Positions 35,917-44,261 of a stretch of 64,000 nucleotides of DNA are shown piece by piece (the stretch's first letter is position 1; the number at the start of each line of letters is the position of its first letter). Origin of the DNA: Novosphingobium rosa NBRC 15208 (GTDB taxonomy: Bacteria > Pseudomonadota > Alphaproteobacteria > Sphingomonadales > Sphingomonadaceae); assembly GCF_001598555.1 (NCBI RefSeq), contig NZ_BCZE01000036.1:19806-83805 (forward strand). Reading direction: 5' to 3'. Below the pieces are notes generated by a model that did no database searches, was not told the DNA's origin, and worked only from the letters and a program-made list of their open reading frames with translations. The translations under genes and the position numbers were made by a program.

Positions 35917-36936
35917 TTAGCGGCGAACGTCGCCACCAACACCGGTGAAGGCATCCACCTCGGCGCGCGGCAGGCGGAACAGATCGCCATGCAGCGAATG
36001 CTTCAGCGCATTCATCGCCAGACCCAGCTCGGCCATTTTCCGCGCGTCGCCGCCTTCCAGCCAGCCGGTCAGCACGCCGGCGGCAAAGGCATCGCCCGAC
36101 CCCACACGGTCGACGATATCGGTGATATCGACCTCCTGAGTCTGGAACCGGTCCTCACGCAGATCGACCCGCGCGGCGAGGCGGTGATGCGTCTGCGTCA
36201 GCGGATGGCGCGCGGTGGAGGCCATCACCTGCAAATTCGGGAAAGCATCGAAGGCCGCTTCCACCGCCTCGCGGCGCCGCTCGGCGCCATCGCCCGAGAA
36301 GGGGCGGCCCAGCAGCAGCGTCATGTCGCGGTGGTTGCCGAAGAGGATCGTGGCGTTGCCGATCAGATCGGTGAGGATGCTCCTGGGATCGCTGTCCCAG
36401 GCGTTCCACAGCCGCTCACGGAAGTTGCAGTCGAAGGAGATCGGCACGCCCGCCGCGCGCGCCGCCGCCATGCCCGCACGGGCCAGCGCCACGCCCTTGG
36501 GGCCCAGCGCGGCGGTGATGCCGGAGATGTGGAACAGGCCCGCGCCGTCCAGCGCGCTGGCGAAATCGAAGGCTTCGGGCTCGGCGCTGGCAAAAGCGCT
36601 GCCTGCCCGGTCATAGGTGATGGCAGAGGGACGCAGCGAACCGCCGACCTCAAGGAAGTACAGCCCCATGCGGCCCGGACCATTGATGAAACCGCGCGTA
36701 TCGACTCCAGCGGCGGCAATCGCGGCGCGCGCCTTGGCGCCCAGCGGACCTTCGGGCACCATGCCAAGGAAGCGCGCCTCATGCCCCATCGCGGCCAGTC
36801 CCACGGCGACATTGGCCTCGGCCCCGCCGATGGTCAGGTCCAGACTCTGTGCATCGGCAATGGTGCGGCCCGCAGGCGTGGCGAAACGCAGCATGACCTC
36901 GCCGAAACACACGACATGACCCTTTACCGCACTCAT
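35917..36936 (-). CDS. kdgK: PfkB-family sugar kinase, probably 2-dehydro-3-deoxygluconokinase
   Basis: The 339-residue protein has the PfkB fold, with VCFGEVMLRFATPAG at the start, GGAEANVAVGLAAMGHEARFLG in the substrate domain, and the catalytic base and anion hole in VDRVGSGDAFAAGVLTG. The opening FGEVMLR and DLTIGGAEANVA are typical of KDG kinases, which phosphorylate KDG for the Entner-Doudoroff route. The exact sugar is inference. It is convergent with the tas-like gene and has no obvious partner in an operon. Confidence 0.8.
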   Translation of the reverse strand: MSAVKGHVVCFGEVMLRFATPAGRTIADAQSLDLTIGGAEANVAVGLAAMGHEARFLGMVPEGPLGAKARAAIAAAGVDTRGFINGPGRMGLYFLEVGGSLRPSAITYDRAGSAFASAEPEAFDFASALDGAGLFHISGITAALGPKGVALARAGMAAARAAGVPISFDCNFRERLWNAWDSDPRSILTDLIGNATILFGNHRDMTLLLGRPFSGDGAERRREAVEAAFDAFPNLQVMASTARHPLTQTHHRLAARVDLREDRFQTQEVDITDIVDRVGSGDAFAAGVLTGWLEGGDARKMAELGLAMNALKHSLHGDLFRLPRAEVDAFTGVGGDVRR

Positions 36937-37018
36937 TCAGGCACTCCCTCTATCGCTATGGCCCAGCCCTAGCCTGCCCTCACCTTCGCGTCGAGCCCGC
37001 TCTGACACCGCTGGCCAA

Positions 37019-37990
37019 TCAGTCTTCCTCGCCCGGATTGCTGCCCGCCAGCTGCTTGGCGATCACCGCGCAGGCCATCAGCTGGATCTGGTGGAACAGC
37101 ATCAGCGGCAGGATTACCACGCCAACAGCGGCAGGCGGAAACAGCACCCCCGCCATGGGCACGCCGCTGGCCAGGCTCTTCTTGCTGCCGCAGAACAGCA
37201 GCACGATCTGATCCGCGCGCGTGAAGCCCAGCAGCTTGCCCAGCCCCCATGTCGCGGCCAGCGCCACGGCCAGCAGCAGCACATTGAGCAGCAGGATCAG
37301 CCCCAGCTGGTCGAGCGGCAGCTTGTGCCACAGCCCCTCGATCACCGCCGCCGAAAAGGCGGTATAGACCACCAGCAGGATCGAGCCGCGATCCACATAG
37401 CCCACCAGCTGCTTGTGCTTCGCGATGAAGCCGCCCACCACCGGGCGCAGCAGATGGCCCGCCACAAAGGGCACCAGCAGTTGGGCGACAATCTTCTCCA
37501 CCGAACCCACCGAAAGCTGAACGCCCGCGCCGCCCATCAGCAGCCCGGCCAGCAGCGGCGTGATCACCAGCCCCAGAATGTTCGAGAAGGAGGCCGAGCA
37601 GACCGCCGCCGCCACATTGCCCCGCGCGATGGAGGTAAAGGCGATCGAGCTTTGCACCGTGGAGGGCAGCAAGGTCAGGAACAGCATGCCGCTGGCGATC
37701 AGCCCCGGCAGGCCGGGAATGGCCTTCACCGCCAGCCCCAGCAGCGGGAAGAGCGCAAAGGTCACCGCCATCACCGCCAGATGCAGCCGCCAGTGCCCGG
37801 CCCCGGCCACGATGGCCTTGCGCGAAAGCTTGGCCCCATGCAGGAAGAACAGCAGCACGATGCCCGCATTGGCCGCCCATTCGAAACCCTGCGCCGCAGC
37901 GCCGCGCGCGGGCAGCAGGCTGGCCAGCGCCACCGTGCCCAGCAGCGCGAGAATATAGGGATCGAGGGCGGATTTGATGCGTGCGAACAT
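37019..37990 (-). CDS. SBF-like (bile acid:sodium symporter) transporter
   Basis: The 323-residue polytopic protein has about ten hydrophobic segments and matches the SBF-like/YfeH branch. Recognisable parts are VLLFFLHGAKLSRKAI, LTLLPSTVQSSIAFTSIARGNVAAAVCSASFSN (the crossover motif), and LFCGSKKSLASGVPMA. ATG 37990 begins MFARIKSALDPYILALLG directly before the first helix; the frame extends 60 bases upstream. The substrate is unknown. It is divergent from the aminotransferase gene. Confidence 0.87.
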   Translation of the reverse strand: MFARIKSALDPYILALLGTVALASLLPARGAAAQGFEWAANAGIVLLFFLHGAKLSRKAIVAGAGHWRLHLAVMAVTFALFPLLGLAVKAIPGLPGLIASGMLFLTLLPSTVQSSIAFTSIARGNVAAAVCSASFSNILGLVITPLLAGLLMGGAGVQLSVGSVEKIVAQLLVPFVAGHLLRPVVGGFIAKHKQLVGYVDRGSILLVVYTAFSAAVIEGLWHKLPLDQLGLILLLNVLLLAVALAATWGLGKLLGFTRADQIVLLFCGSKKSLASGVPMAGVLFPPAAVGVVILPLMLFHQIQLMACAVIAKQLAGSNPGEED

Positions 37991-38146
37991 AGGGCAGGCG
38001 GTTCCCGTCAAAAGCTGCTTCCGGTTGGACAGGGCCGCCCCCAGCGTCAACCCTCAATCTGATGCGATGAATCGCCAAAAAATTCGAACACGCGCGCCAA
38101 TCCTGCATCTCTTGGGAGCCCACGCCGCCTGTGCTAGGGCGCGCGC

Positions 38147-39292
38147 ATGACCGCCCTTATCGAACCCTTCCGCGCCATGCAGATCAGCCTGCGCTCTCAT
38201 GAACTGGCCGCGCAGGGCCGCCGCATCATCCATATGGAATTCGGCCAGCCCTCCACCAGCGCGCCCGCCGCTGCCATCGCCGCCGCCCATCGCGTGCTGG
38301 ACAGCGATGCGCTGGGCTATTGGGAAAGCCGCCCGCTGAAAGAACGCATCGCCCGGCACTATGCCGAGACGCAAGGCGTCACCATCCGGCCCGAACAGGT
38401 GATCCTCACCAGCGGCGCCTCCCCCGCGCTGGTGCTGGCGCTGTCGAGCGCGCTGGCCCCCGGCGCGCGGGTGGCGATGGCGCGGCCCGGCTATGTCGCC
38501 TATCGCAACACGGTACGCGCCCTGCATATGGAGGCGGTGGAACTGCCCTGCGGCGCGGATGAAGGCTATCAGATCAGCGCCGCCGCGCTCGAAGCGCTGG
38601 AGCCCGCCCCCGATGCGGTGATCATCGCCAGCCCCGCCAACCCCACCGGCACGATCATCCCGCCTGCCGAGCTGGGATCAATCGCGCAGGTCTGCAAGGC
38701 GCGCGGCATCCGCATCATCTCCGATGAGATCTACCACGGCCTGTCCTACACCGGCCCCACGCAAACCATGCTGGCGCATACGCCCGATGCTCTGGTGGTG
38801 AACAGCTTCTCCAAATATTTCAGCATGCCCGGCTGGCGGCTGGGCTGGCTGGTGGCGCCCGAGGATCTGGTCGATGCCGCCTATGCGCGGATGAGCAACC
38901 TGTTCCTCACCCCCCATGTGCTGAGCCAGCACGCAGGCCTGCTCGCCTTCGACGGGGTCGAAGAGCTGGAGGGCCATATCGCCACCTATGCGAAGAACCG
39001 CGAACTCATGCTGGCCGCCCTGCCCGCCATGGGTCTGGCCCGCATCGCCCCGCCCGACGGCGCCTTCTACATCTGGGCCGACATCGGCCATCTCACCGAC
39101 GACAGCATCAGCTTCTGCACCCGCCTGCTGGAAGACACCGGCGTCTGCACCGCGCCGGGGGTGGATTTCGATCCTCTCGATGGCCATCGCTTCATGCGCT
39201 TTTCCTTCGCGGTCTCCACCGCGCTGGTGGAGGAAGCCATCGCCCTGCTGGTGCCATGGTTCGCCGCACAGGCTCAACGCCCGCAAGGATGA
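38147..39292 (+). CDS. Class I/II PLP aminotransferase
   Basis: The 381-residue fold-type I enzyme has LTSGASPALVLALSSALAPG (cofactor phosphate loop), IIASPANPTGTI, RIISDEIYHGLSY, and the PLP lysine in VNSFSKYFSMPGWRLGW. Late RFSFAVS gives the substrate carboxylate arginine. It resembles aspartate/aromatic-type aminotransferases; the exact amino acid is not readable. Its stop overlaps the acyltransferase start (ATGA), so the two form an operon. Confidence 0.9.
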   Translation: MTALIEPFRAMQISLRSHELAAQGRRIIHMEFGQPSTSAPAAAIAAAHRVLDSDALGYWESRPLKERIARHYAETQGVTIRPEQVILTSGASPALVLALSSALAPGARVAMARPGYVAYRNTVRALHMEAVELPCGADEGYQISAAALEALEPAPDAVIIASPANPTGTIIPPAELGSIAQVCKARGIRIISDEIYHGLSYTGPTQTMLAHTPDALVVNSFSKYFSMPGWRLGWLVAPEDLVDAAYARMSNLFLTPHVLSQHAGLLAFDGVEELEGHIATYAKNRELMLAALPAMGLARIAPPDGAFYIWADIGHLTDDSISFCTRLLEDTGVCTAPGVDFDPLDGHRFMRFSFAVSTALVEEAIALLVPWFAAQAQRPQG

Positions 39293-40299
39293 CGCCACCC
39301 AAGAGCCACCGCCTGCCGCTGCTCGACGGTTTGCGCGGCGTGGCGGCGATCATGGTGATGCTGCATCATGAAGGCCCGCTTCATGGCACGGTCTGGCCGC
39401 TGCCGCGCGCCTATCTGGCGGTGGATTTCTTCTTCATACTCTCCGGGCTGGTGCTGACACCGGCCTTCGAGCCCCGTCTGCGCGCCGAGCTTTCCCCCGC
39501 GCGCTTTCTGATCCAGCGCTTCGCCCGGCTTTGGCCGGTTCTGGCAGTGGGCGTGCTGATTGGCGGAGCCGCTGCCCTGTTGCGCGGCGAGGATCACCTT
39601 TGGCCGCTGATCCTGCTGGCCAGCCTGCTGCTGCTCCCCTTTCCGCTGGGCAGAGGCGGCCTCTACCGGCTCGACGGGCCGCAATGGTCGATTGGCTATG
39701 AGCTGCTGGCCAATGCGCTGCATGCGGGCCTGCTGGTGCGACTGAGCGACCGGGCGGTGCTGGGTTTCGCTCTGGCGGCAGGCGCGATCATGGCATGGCA
39801 GATCGCCCATTTCGGCGGGGCGGCAATGGGCGACACCACCGCCAATTGGTGGGGCGGCTTCGCCCGCGTGGGCTGGGCCTATGCGCTGGGCGTGTGGCTG
39901 GGGCGGCAACTGAAGGCAGCACCGACAACCGGGCGCTGGTGGCTGCTGGCCGCCCTGCCGCTGCCCCTCACGCTCGGGCTGCTGCCCTTTCTGCCTCTGA
40001 CGCGCGGCTGGGGCGACGCGCTGGCGGTGTTCGTGCTGCTACCGCTGGCGCTGTGGCTGGGCGCCCGCGTGGCGCTTCCGGCCATGGCAGCGCGCTGCTG
40101 CGGCTGGCTGGGGGCACTGTCCTACCCGCTCTATGCCATTCACGGCCCGCTGCTGGTGATCGGCGCCCATCTGACGCGGCACCTGCCCGAGGCAACGCAA
40201 CCGCTGGCACGCCTCGCCGTGCTGCTGGCCATCCTGCTGCTGGCGCAGGTGCTGGCCCTGTCACCGCTGGCCAGAGGCTTGCGGCTGAAACGCGCCTAA
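39289..40299 (+). CDS. Acyltransferase family 3 membrane protein
   Basis: The 336-residue protein starts HRLPLLDGLRGVAAIMVMLHH, where the catalytic histidine of acyltransferase 3 follows the first helix. VDFFFILSGLVLTPAFEPRL and PARFLIQRFARLWPVL are the matching arginine motifs. About ten membrane helices are visible. It would O-acylate a sugar or lipid on the periplasmic side. ATG 39289 overlaps the aminotransferase stop. It converges with the LOV-HTH gene with a 4-bp overlap of the 3' ends. Confidence 0.88.
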   Translation: MTPPKSHRLPLLDGLRGVAAIMVMLHHEGPLHGTVWPLPRAYLAVDFFFILSGLVLTPAFEPRLRAELSPARFLIQRFARLWPVLAVGVLIGGAAALLRGEDHLWPLILLASLLLLPFPLGRGGLYRLDGPQWSIGYELLANALHAGLLVRLSDRAVLGFALAAGAIMAWQIAHFGGAAMGDTTANWWGGFARVGWAYALGVWLGRQLKAAPTTGRWWLLAALPLPLTLGLLPFLPLTRGWGDALAVFVLLPLALWLGARVALPAMAARCCGWLGALSYPLYAIHGPLLVIGAHLTRHLPEATQPLARLAVLLAILLLAQVLALSPLARGLRLKRA

Positions 40300-40892
40300 A
40301 GCCCCGCCTCCACCGCCAGCCGGATGGCGTCGGCGCTGGTCCTCACCCCCAGCGCGCGGAACATCGCCGAGCGGTGCATCTTGATCGTGCGTTCCGACAG
40401 CTCCAGATCCCAGGCGATCTGCTTGTTCAGCTTGCCCGCCGCCATCTCGACCAGAATCTGGTGCTGGCGGCGTGACAGCCGCGCGATGATGTCGCGCGCG
40501 GCCTCGCGCATGCTCTGCTGCACCTCGGCCACCGCGCCGCGCTCGGTGACATCGACCTGACTGCCCAGAAAATACTCGACCTTGCCCTCCGCGTCGAACA
40601 GCGGCGCCACCATCACCGCATTGCGGAAGGGCGTGCCATCCTTGCGGTAATTGAGGATCTCCACCATCGTCGGCTGGTTGGCCCTGATCGCCTCGCGCAA
40701 TTGCTGCGAGACCGCCGGATCGGTGTCAGGCCCGCGCAGAAAGCGGCAGTTGCGCCCCACGATCTCGTCGCGCTCATAGCCGGTCAGGGCGATAAAGGCG
40801 CTGTTGCAGGAGATGATGGGCAAATCCGGATCGCGCGCATCGCAGATGATGGCCGCAACGGCGCTATGGTCGATCAGATCCGTCAAAGGCAT
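40296..40892 (-). CDS. LOV-HTH blue-light-responsive DNA-binding protein
   Basis: The 198-residue protein joins an N-terminal LOV domain (about 10-115) to a C-terminal LuxR-type HTH (about 133-198). The LOV signature GRNCRFLRG carries the flavin-binding photo-active cysteine at C49, followed by EILNYRKDGTPFRNAVMVAPLFD and KVEYFLGSQVDVTE. The HTH reads LSRRQHQILVEMAAGKLNKQIAWDLELSERTIKMHRSAMFRALG. This is the layout of EL222 of Erythrobacter litoralis. No ribosome site precedes the ATG, and a candidate promoter (TTGTAC-N16-TAACAT, 40925-40898) would start RNA at about the ATG, so the message may be leaderless. Confidence 0.92.
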   Translation of the reverse strand: MPLTDLIDHSAVAAIICDARDPDLPIISCNSAFIALTGYERDEIVGRNCRFLRGPDTDPAVSQQLREAIRANQPTMVEILNYRKDGTPFRNAVMVAPLFDAEGKVEYFLGSQVDVTERGAVAEVQQSMREAARDIIARLSRRQHQILVEMAAGKLNKQIAWDLELSERTIKMHRSAMFRALGVRTSADAIRLAVEAGL

Positions 40893-40948
40893 GATTTATG
40901 TTAGCACGGAATATTGCCCGTACAACCCGCAGTCATGTGATGTTAAAT

Positions 40949-40987
40949 CATGCGGCGGCGCGGGGGTGTCGCCCGCGCCGCCGCATG
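40949..40987 (-). terminator. Perfect 16-bp hairpin after cysK
   Basis: CATGCGGCGGCGCGGG (40949-40964) pairs without mismatch with CCCGCGCCGCCGCATG (40972-40987) around a 7-nt loop. It lies 8 bp past the cysK stop and upstream of the LOV-HTH gene on the same strand. There is only a weak T content after it (GATTTAAC), so it may be an insulator or attenuator as well as a terminator. Confidence 0.7.
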
Positions 40988-40995
40988 CTGTCCGG

Positions 40996-41919
40996 TCAGG
41001 GTTCGGGCAGGAAATCGGGCACCGAGAGATAGCGCTCGCCCGTATCATAGTTGAAGCCCAGCACCTTGGCGCCAGCGGGCAGATCTTTCAGCTTCTGGGC
41101 GATGGCGGCCAGCGTGGCGCCGCTCGAAATGCCCACCAGCAGGCCTTCCACGCTGGCGGCCTTGCGGGCCCAGTTCTTGGCGTCCTCGGCCTCGACCTGA
41201 ATCACGCCATCGAGCAGTTCGGTATGCAGATTGCCGGGAATGAAACCGGCGCCGATGCCCTGAATGGGATGCGGCCCCGGCTGGCCGCCGCTGATCACCG
41301 GCGAGAGCGTGGGCTCCACCGCAAAGGCCTTCAGCTCGGGCCATGCGCCCTTCAGCACCTGCGCCGTGCCCGTCAGGTGACCGCCGGTGCCCACGCCCGA
41401 GATCAGCGCATCGAAAGGCGCATCGGCGAAATCGGCCAGCACTTCGCGCGCCGTGGTGCGCACATGCACATCGACATTGGCCGGGTTTTCGAACTGCTGG
41501 GGAATCCACGCGCCTTCGATGCTGGAAGCCAGTTCCTGAGCGCGCTCCAAAGCGCCCTTCATGCCCTTCTCGCGCGGGGTCAGGTCGAAGCTGGCGCCAT
41601 AGGCCAGCATCACGCGGCGGCGCTCGATCGACATGCTCTCGGGCATGACGAGGATCAGCTTGTAGCCCTTCACCGCCGCCACCAGTGCCAGACCGATGCC
41701 GGTGTTGCCGCTGGTCGGCTCGATGATGGTGCCGCCGGGCTTGAGCGTGCCGTCGGCCTCCGCCGCCTCGACCATCGCCAGCGCGATGCGGTCCTTGATC
41801 GAGCCGCCCGGATTGGTGCGCTCGCTCTTCACCCAGACCTCATGGTCGGGGAAGAGGCGCGCCAGACGGATATGCGGCGTGTTGCCGATGGTTTCGAGGA
41901 CGGATTGCACTTTCGTCAT
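40996..41919 (-). CDS. cysK: Cysteine synthase A
   Basis: CysK makes cysteine from O-acetylserine and sulfide. The 307-residue PLP enzyme has the lysine in NPGGSIKDRIAL, the substrate loop PTSGNTGIGLA, VGTGGHLTGTAQVLK for the cofactor phosphate, and GISSGATLAA. It lies 12 bp after the alpha/beta hydrolase gene, an operon partner with no clear link to sulfur. Confidence 0.96.
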   Translation of the reverse strand: MTKVQSVLETIGNTPHIRLARLFPDHEVWVKSERTNPGGSIKDRIALAMVEAAEADGTLKPGGTIIEPTSGNTGIGLALVAAVKGYKLILVMPESMSIERRRVMLAYGASFDLTPREKGMKGALERAQELASSIEGAWIPQQFENPANVDVHVRTTAREVLADFADAPFDALISGVGTGGHLTGTAQVLKGAWPELKAFAVEPTLSPVISGGQPGPHPIQGIGAGFIPGNLHTELLDGVIQVEAEDAKNWARKAASVEGLLVGISSGATLAAIAQKLKDLPAGAKVLGFNYDTGERYLSVPDFLPEP

Positions 41920-41931
41920 GAGTCTCTCCGA

Positions 41932-42603
41932 TCAGGGACGCAGGCGGGGAAAGGGTTGTTCTGCGCCGAAATCGGCCTGCGCGCCGCGCGCGTCAAGAGG
42001 GCTGCCGTCAAGAGAGCGATTGTCGGGCCGGGCGATCAGTTCATTCAGCCAGCCCTGCCCCTGCGGCCACAGGCCCAGCGCGGAGTCGGCGTTGAGATGG
42101 CCCGCCTGCCCCAGATCCTCGAACCGCGATCCCCAGCCCTTGGCCAGGCGCCGCGCGGCATGCAGCCCGATCCACGGATCGTTGCGGCTGGCAGCCAGAA
42201 TCGAGGGGAATGGCAGCGGCCCGGTGGGCACCGGCGCAAAGGTGCCGACGCGCGGATCGCGCGGGAAGAAATCGACCTCGGGCGGGGCGACCAGCAAGGC
42301 GCCTTTCACCAGACTGGCGGCTTCCTGCTCCAGCTGCGCCCACCACACCACGGCGATCACGCCAAGGGAATGCGCGGCCAGCACCACGGGGCGGCGCGCA
42401 GCACGGATCGCCAGATTGAGCTGATTGACCCATGTGTTGCGATGCGGCTGATCCCACATGCCCAGCTCCACGCGGTGGCAATCGTGGCGGTGCTGCTCCC
42501 ACAGGCTCTGCCAATGGCCGGGGCCGGAGTTGTGCAGCCCCGGCACGGTCAACACCAGCGGCGGCTGGCCTGCGTCATGCTGAGAGGCGATGTCCTGTGC
42601 CAT
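41932..42603 (-). CDS. RBBP9/YdeN-family alpha/beta hydrolase
   Basis: The 223-residue protein starts LVLTVPGLHNSGPGHWQSLWEQ, a signature of the RBBP9-like serine hydrolases. The nucleophile elbow is AAHSLGVIAVVWWA, and a late aspartate/histidine pair lies in SRNDPW and LGQAGHLNADS. Natural substrates are unknown. It is translated upstream of cysK in the same transcript. Confidence 0.87.
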   Translation of the reverse strand: MAQDIASQHDAGQPPLVLTVPGLHNSGPGHWQSLWEQHRHDCHRVELGMWDQPHRNTWVNQLNLAIRAARRPVVLAAHSLGVIAVVWWAQLEQEAASLVKGALLVAPPEVDFFPRDPRVGTFAPVPTGPLPFPSILAASRNDPWIGLHAARRLAKGWGSRFEDLGQAGHLNADSALGLWPQGQGWLNELIARPDNRSLDGSPLDARGAQADFGAEQPFPRLRP

Positions 42604-42721
42604 GGGATGCTCCTTTCCGGCCAGTTGCGGGGCGAGAGGCGCCGCAAGTCTGGCGATACAGGAAGCGCCCGGAGGCTCACAAGTTCAAATGTCAATTATT
42701 CCAGTAGAGTTTATTGGAGGA

Positions 42722-42752
42722 GGCAAAGCCCGGCTTGGCGGCAGGGCTTGCC
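42722..42752 (-). terminator. Hairpin after the cytochrome b gene
   Basis: GGCAAAGCCC and GGGCTTGCC form a near-perfect stem with one bulge, 8 bp beyond the cytochrome b stop on the minus strand. No T-run follows. Confidence 0.45.
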
Positions 42753-42759
42753 ATCCGGA

Positions 42760-43443
42760 TCAGCCGAAGGGCGGCCAGTTGGCGCCATGCGCCACCCACC
42801 AGGTCACCGCACCCGCAACCAGCAGTGCGGGGATCACCCGCCACCATGGGGCGATATCGGGCTGGGCAACGGGCTCGTCATAGGTTTTGCGGCCGGTCAC
42901 CATGGGCGGCACCAGCCGGTCCTTCTTCACCAGCGTGTAGAACAGGATCGCCGCCAGATGCACGCCGACCAGCGCCAGAATCAGGTTGAAGCCCAGCTTG
43001 TGCAGGTGATGCACCTGATCGCCCAGATCCAGATTGTCCGCCGGGATGTAATGGTTGAGCGGGCCGGAAAACAGCCCGTCGGTATCCTGTGAAAACAGGC
43101 CCAGACCGATCTGCAGCAGCAGCACCGTCAACAGGCCGATCACGCTGAGCGCGCCGAGCGGATTATGCCCGACGACCTTGCCGTGATGCTTGCCGGTCAG
43201 ATAGCCAAAGACCGTGAACGGGCCCTTCACGAAATGGCTGAAACGCGCAGTATGGCTGCCGATCAGCCCCCAGACCACGCGGAAGATCACCAGAAACAGC
43301 AGCATCAGGCCGAACATGGCGTGACGCTCCATATTGCCCTGCTTGTAGGTCCACCACATGAGCGGGATCAGGATAACGACGCCCCAGTGGAACAGGCGCA
43401 AAGGCAAGTCCCACAGGCGAATGGTGGTATGAGTCCCGGTCAT
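42760..43443 (-). CDS. Cytochrome b561-type membrane protein
   Basis: The 227-residue protein has four core membrane helices plus a C-terminal one. Histidines suitable as haem ligands occur in the first helix (LPLRLFHWGVVILIPL), in MERHAMFGLMLLFLVIFRVVWG, and in QVHHLHKLGFNLILALVGVHLAAILFY. It fits the Ni,Fe-hydrogenase/cytochrome b561 family. It follows the cytochrome c' gene by 42 bp, so the pair may form a periplasm-to-membrane electron path. Confidence 0.9.
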   Translation of the reverse strand: MTGTHTTIRLWDLPLRLFHWGVVILIPLMWWTYKQGNMERHAMFGLMLLFLVIFRVVWGLIGSHTARFSHFVKGPFTVFGYLTGKHHGKVVGHNPLGALSVIGLLTVLLLQIGLGLFSQDTDGLFSGPLNHYIPADNLDLGDQVHHLHKLGFNLILALVGVHLAAILFYTLVKKDRLVPPMVTGRKTYDEPVAQPDIAPWWRVIPALLVAGAVTWWVAHGANWPPFG

Positions 43444-43485
43444 GCAGCGGCCCCTACTCGGCGCTTGGCGCGCCTGCTTTTGAAA

Positions 43486-43941
43486 TCAGTCTTTTTCGCG
43501 ATACTTGTCGTGGCAGGCTTTGCAGGTGCCGCCCAGCGCGCCCATCTTGGCCTTGATGGCATCCAGATTGCCCGAATCGGCAGCCACCTTGAAGTCCCCT
43601 GCAGCCTTGGCGAAATTGGCGGCGGCCAGCTTGAAACCGGCGCTGTCGCTCCAGATTTCGGCCTTGGCGCCGGTCTTCACGCTCACCTTGCCGATGCCGG
43701 TGCCGGCGGGGAACCAGGTCGGCACCTTGGGGGCCAGGCTGGCGATGGTGGCGGCGTTCTTCTTGATCAGCGCCAGATCGGGCGTGGCGGTCTTCAGCGT
43801 GTCGCCCGTGCCCTTGGCGGCGCCGCCGATCTGCTTGAAGCTTGCCTTGCGGGCATTCACCGCATCATCGGGCGTGGCGGCCTGCACCGCAACGGCCCCG
43901 GCCAGAACCAGGCCACTCAACAGCAATGTGATCGAACGCAT
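43486..43941 (-). CDS. Cytochrome c' family protein
   Basis: The 151-residue protein has a Sec signal (RSITLLLSGLVLAGAVAVQAA) and a four-helix body. It ends with the haem motif CKACH at C140-H144, the C-terminal site typical of cytochrome c'. These periplasmic haem proteins bind NO and CO. ATG 43941 matches the signal peptide start; the frame is open 90 bases further upstream without support. It is the first gene before the cytochrome b561-type gene. Confidence 0.92.
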   Translation of the reverse strand: MRSITLLLSGLVLAGAVAVQAATPDDAVNARKASFKQIGGAAKGTGDTLKTATPDLALIKKNAATIASLAPKVPTWFPAGTGIGKVSVKTGAKAEIWSDSAGFKLAAANFAKAAGDFKVAADSGNLDAIKAKMGALGGTCKACHDKYREKD

Positions 43942-44261
43942 GGAATTCTCCCTGAGCATATCGTCCATGCACCGTATAGCAGGTTGAAGACTCAGAGAAA
44001 GAGTGCCCCAGACCCTGTAACAGATGAGCAAGAGACGTGAAATATTGACGAGATATCAGCCCTATATCGCTGAATTTCAGGCAATCTGTAACAGTGCGCT
44101 TACACTTTTCCCTTATGAGTTTTTCGCAAGTGCACAAATGCCCACCCCCATCGCACATGCGTGCCGCGCAGGTGCTGGACTTGCGGTCAATCGAGCCGCC
44201 TTCGTTCAGGATCGCGCTTGACAGACGCGGCCCCGCGCATACTGCCGCCGCAAGCCGGAAC
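43942..44261. promoter_or_regulatory. Divergent control region between cytochrome c' and GT39 genes
   Basis: No gene is visible in this 320-bp gap, which is less GC-rich than its surroundings. Two identical 9-bp palindromes, CTGTAACAG, lie at 44015-44023 and 44086-44094, 71 bp apart. A perfect -35, TTGACA (44218-44223), lies 16 bp before TACTGC. If that promoter is used, the leader to ATG 44262 would be only about ten bases. Confidence 0.45.
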
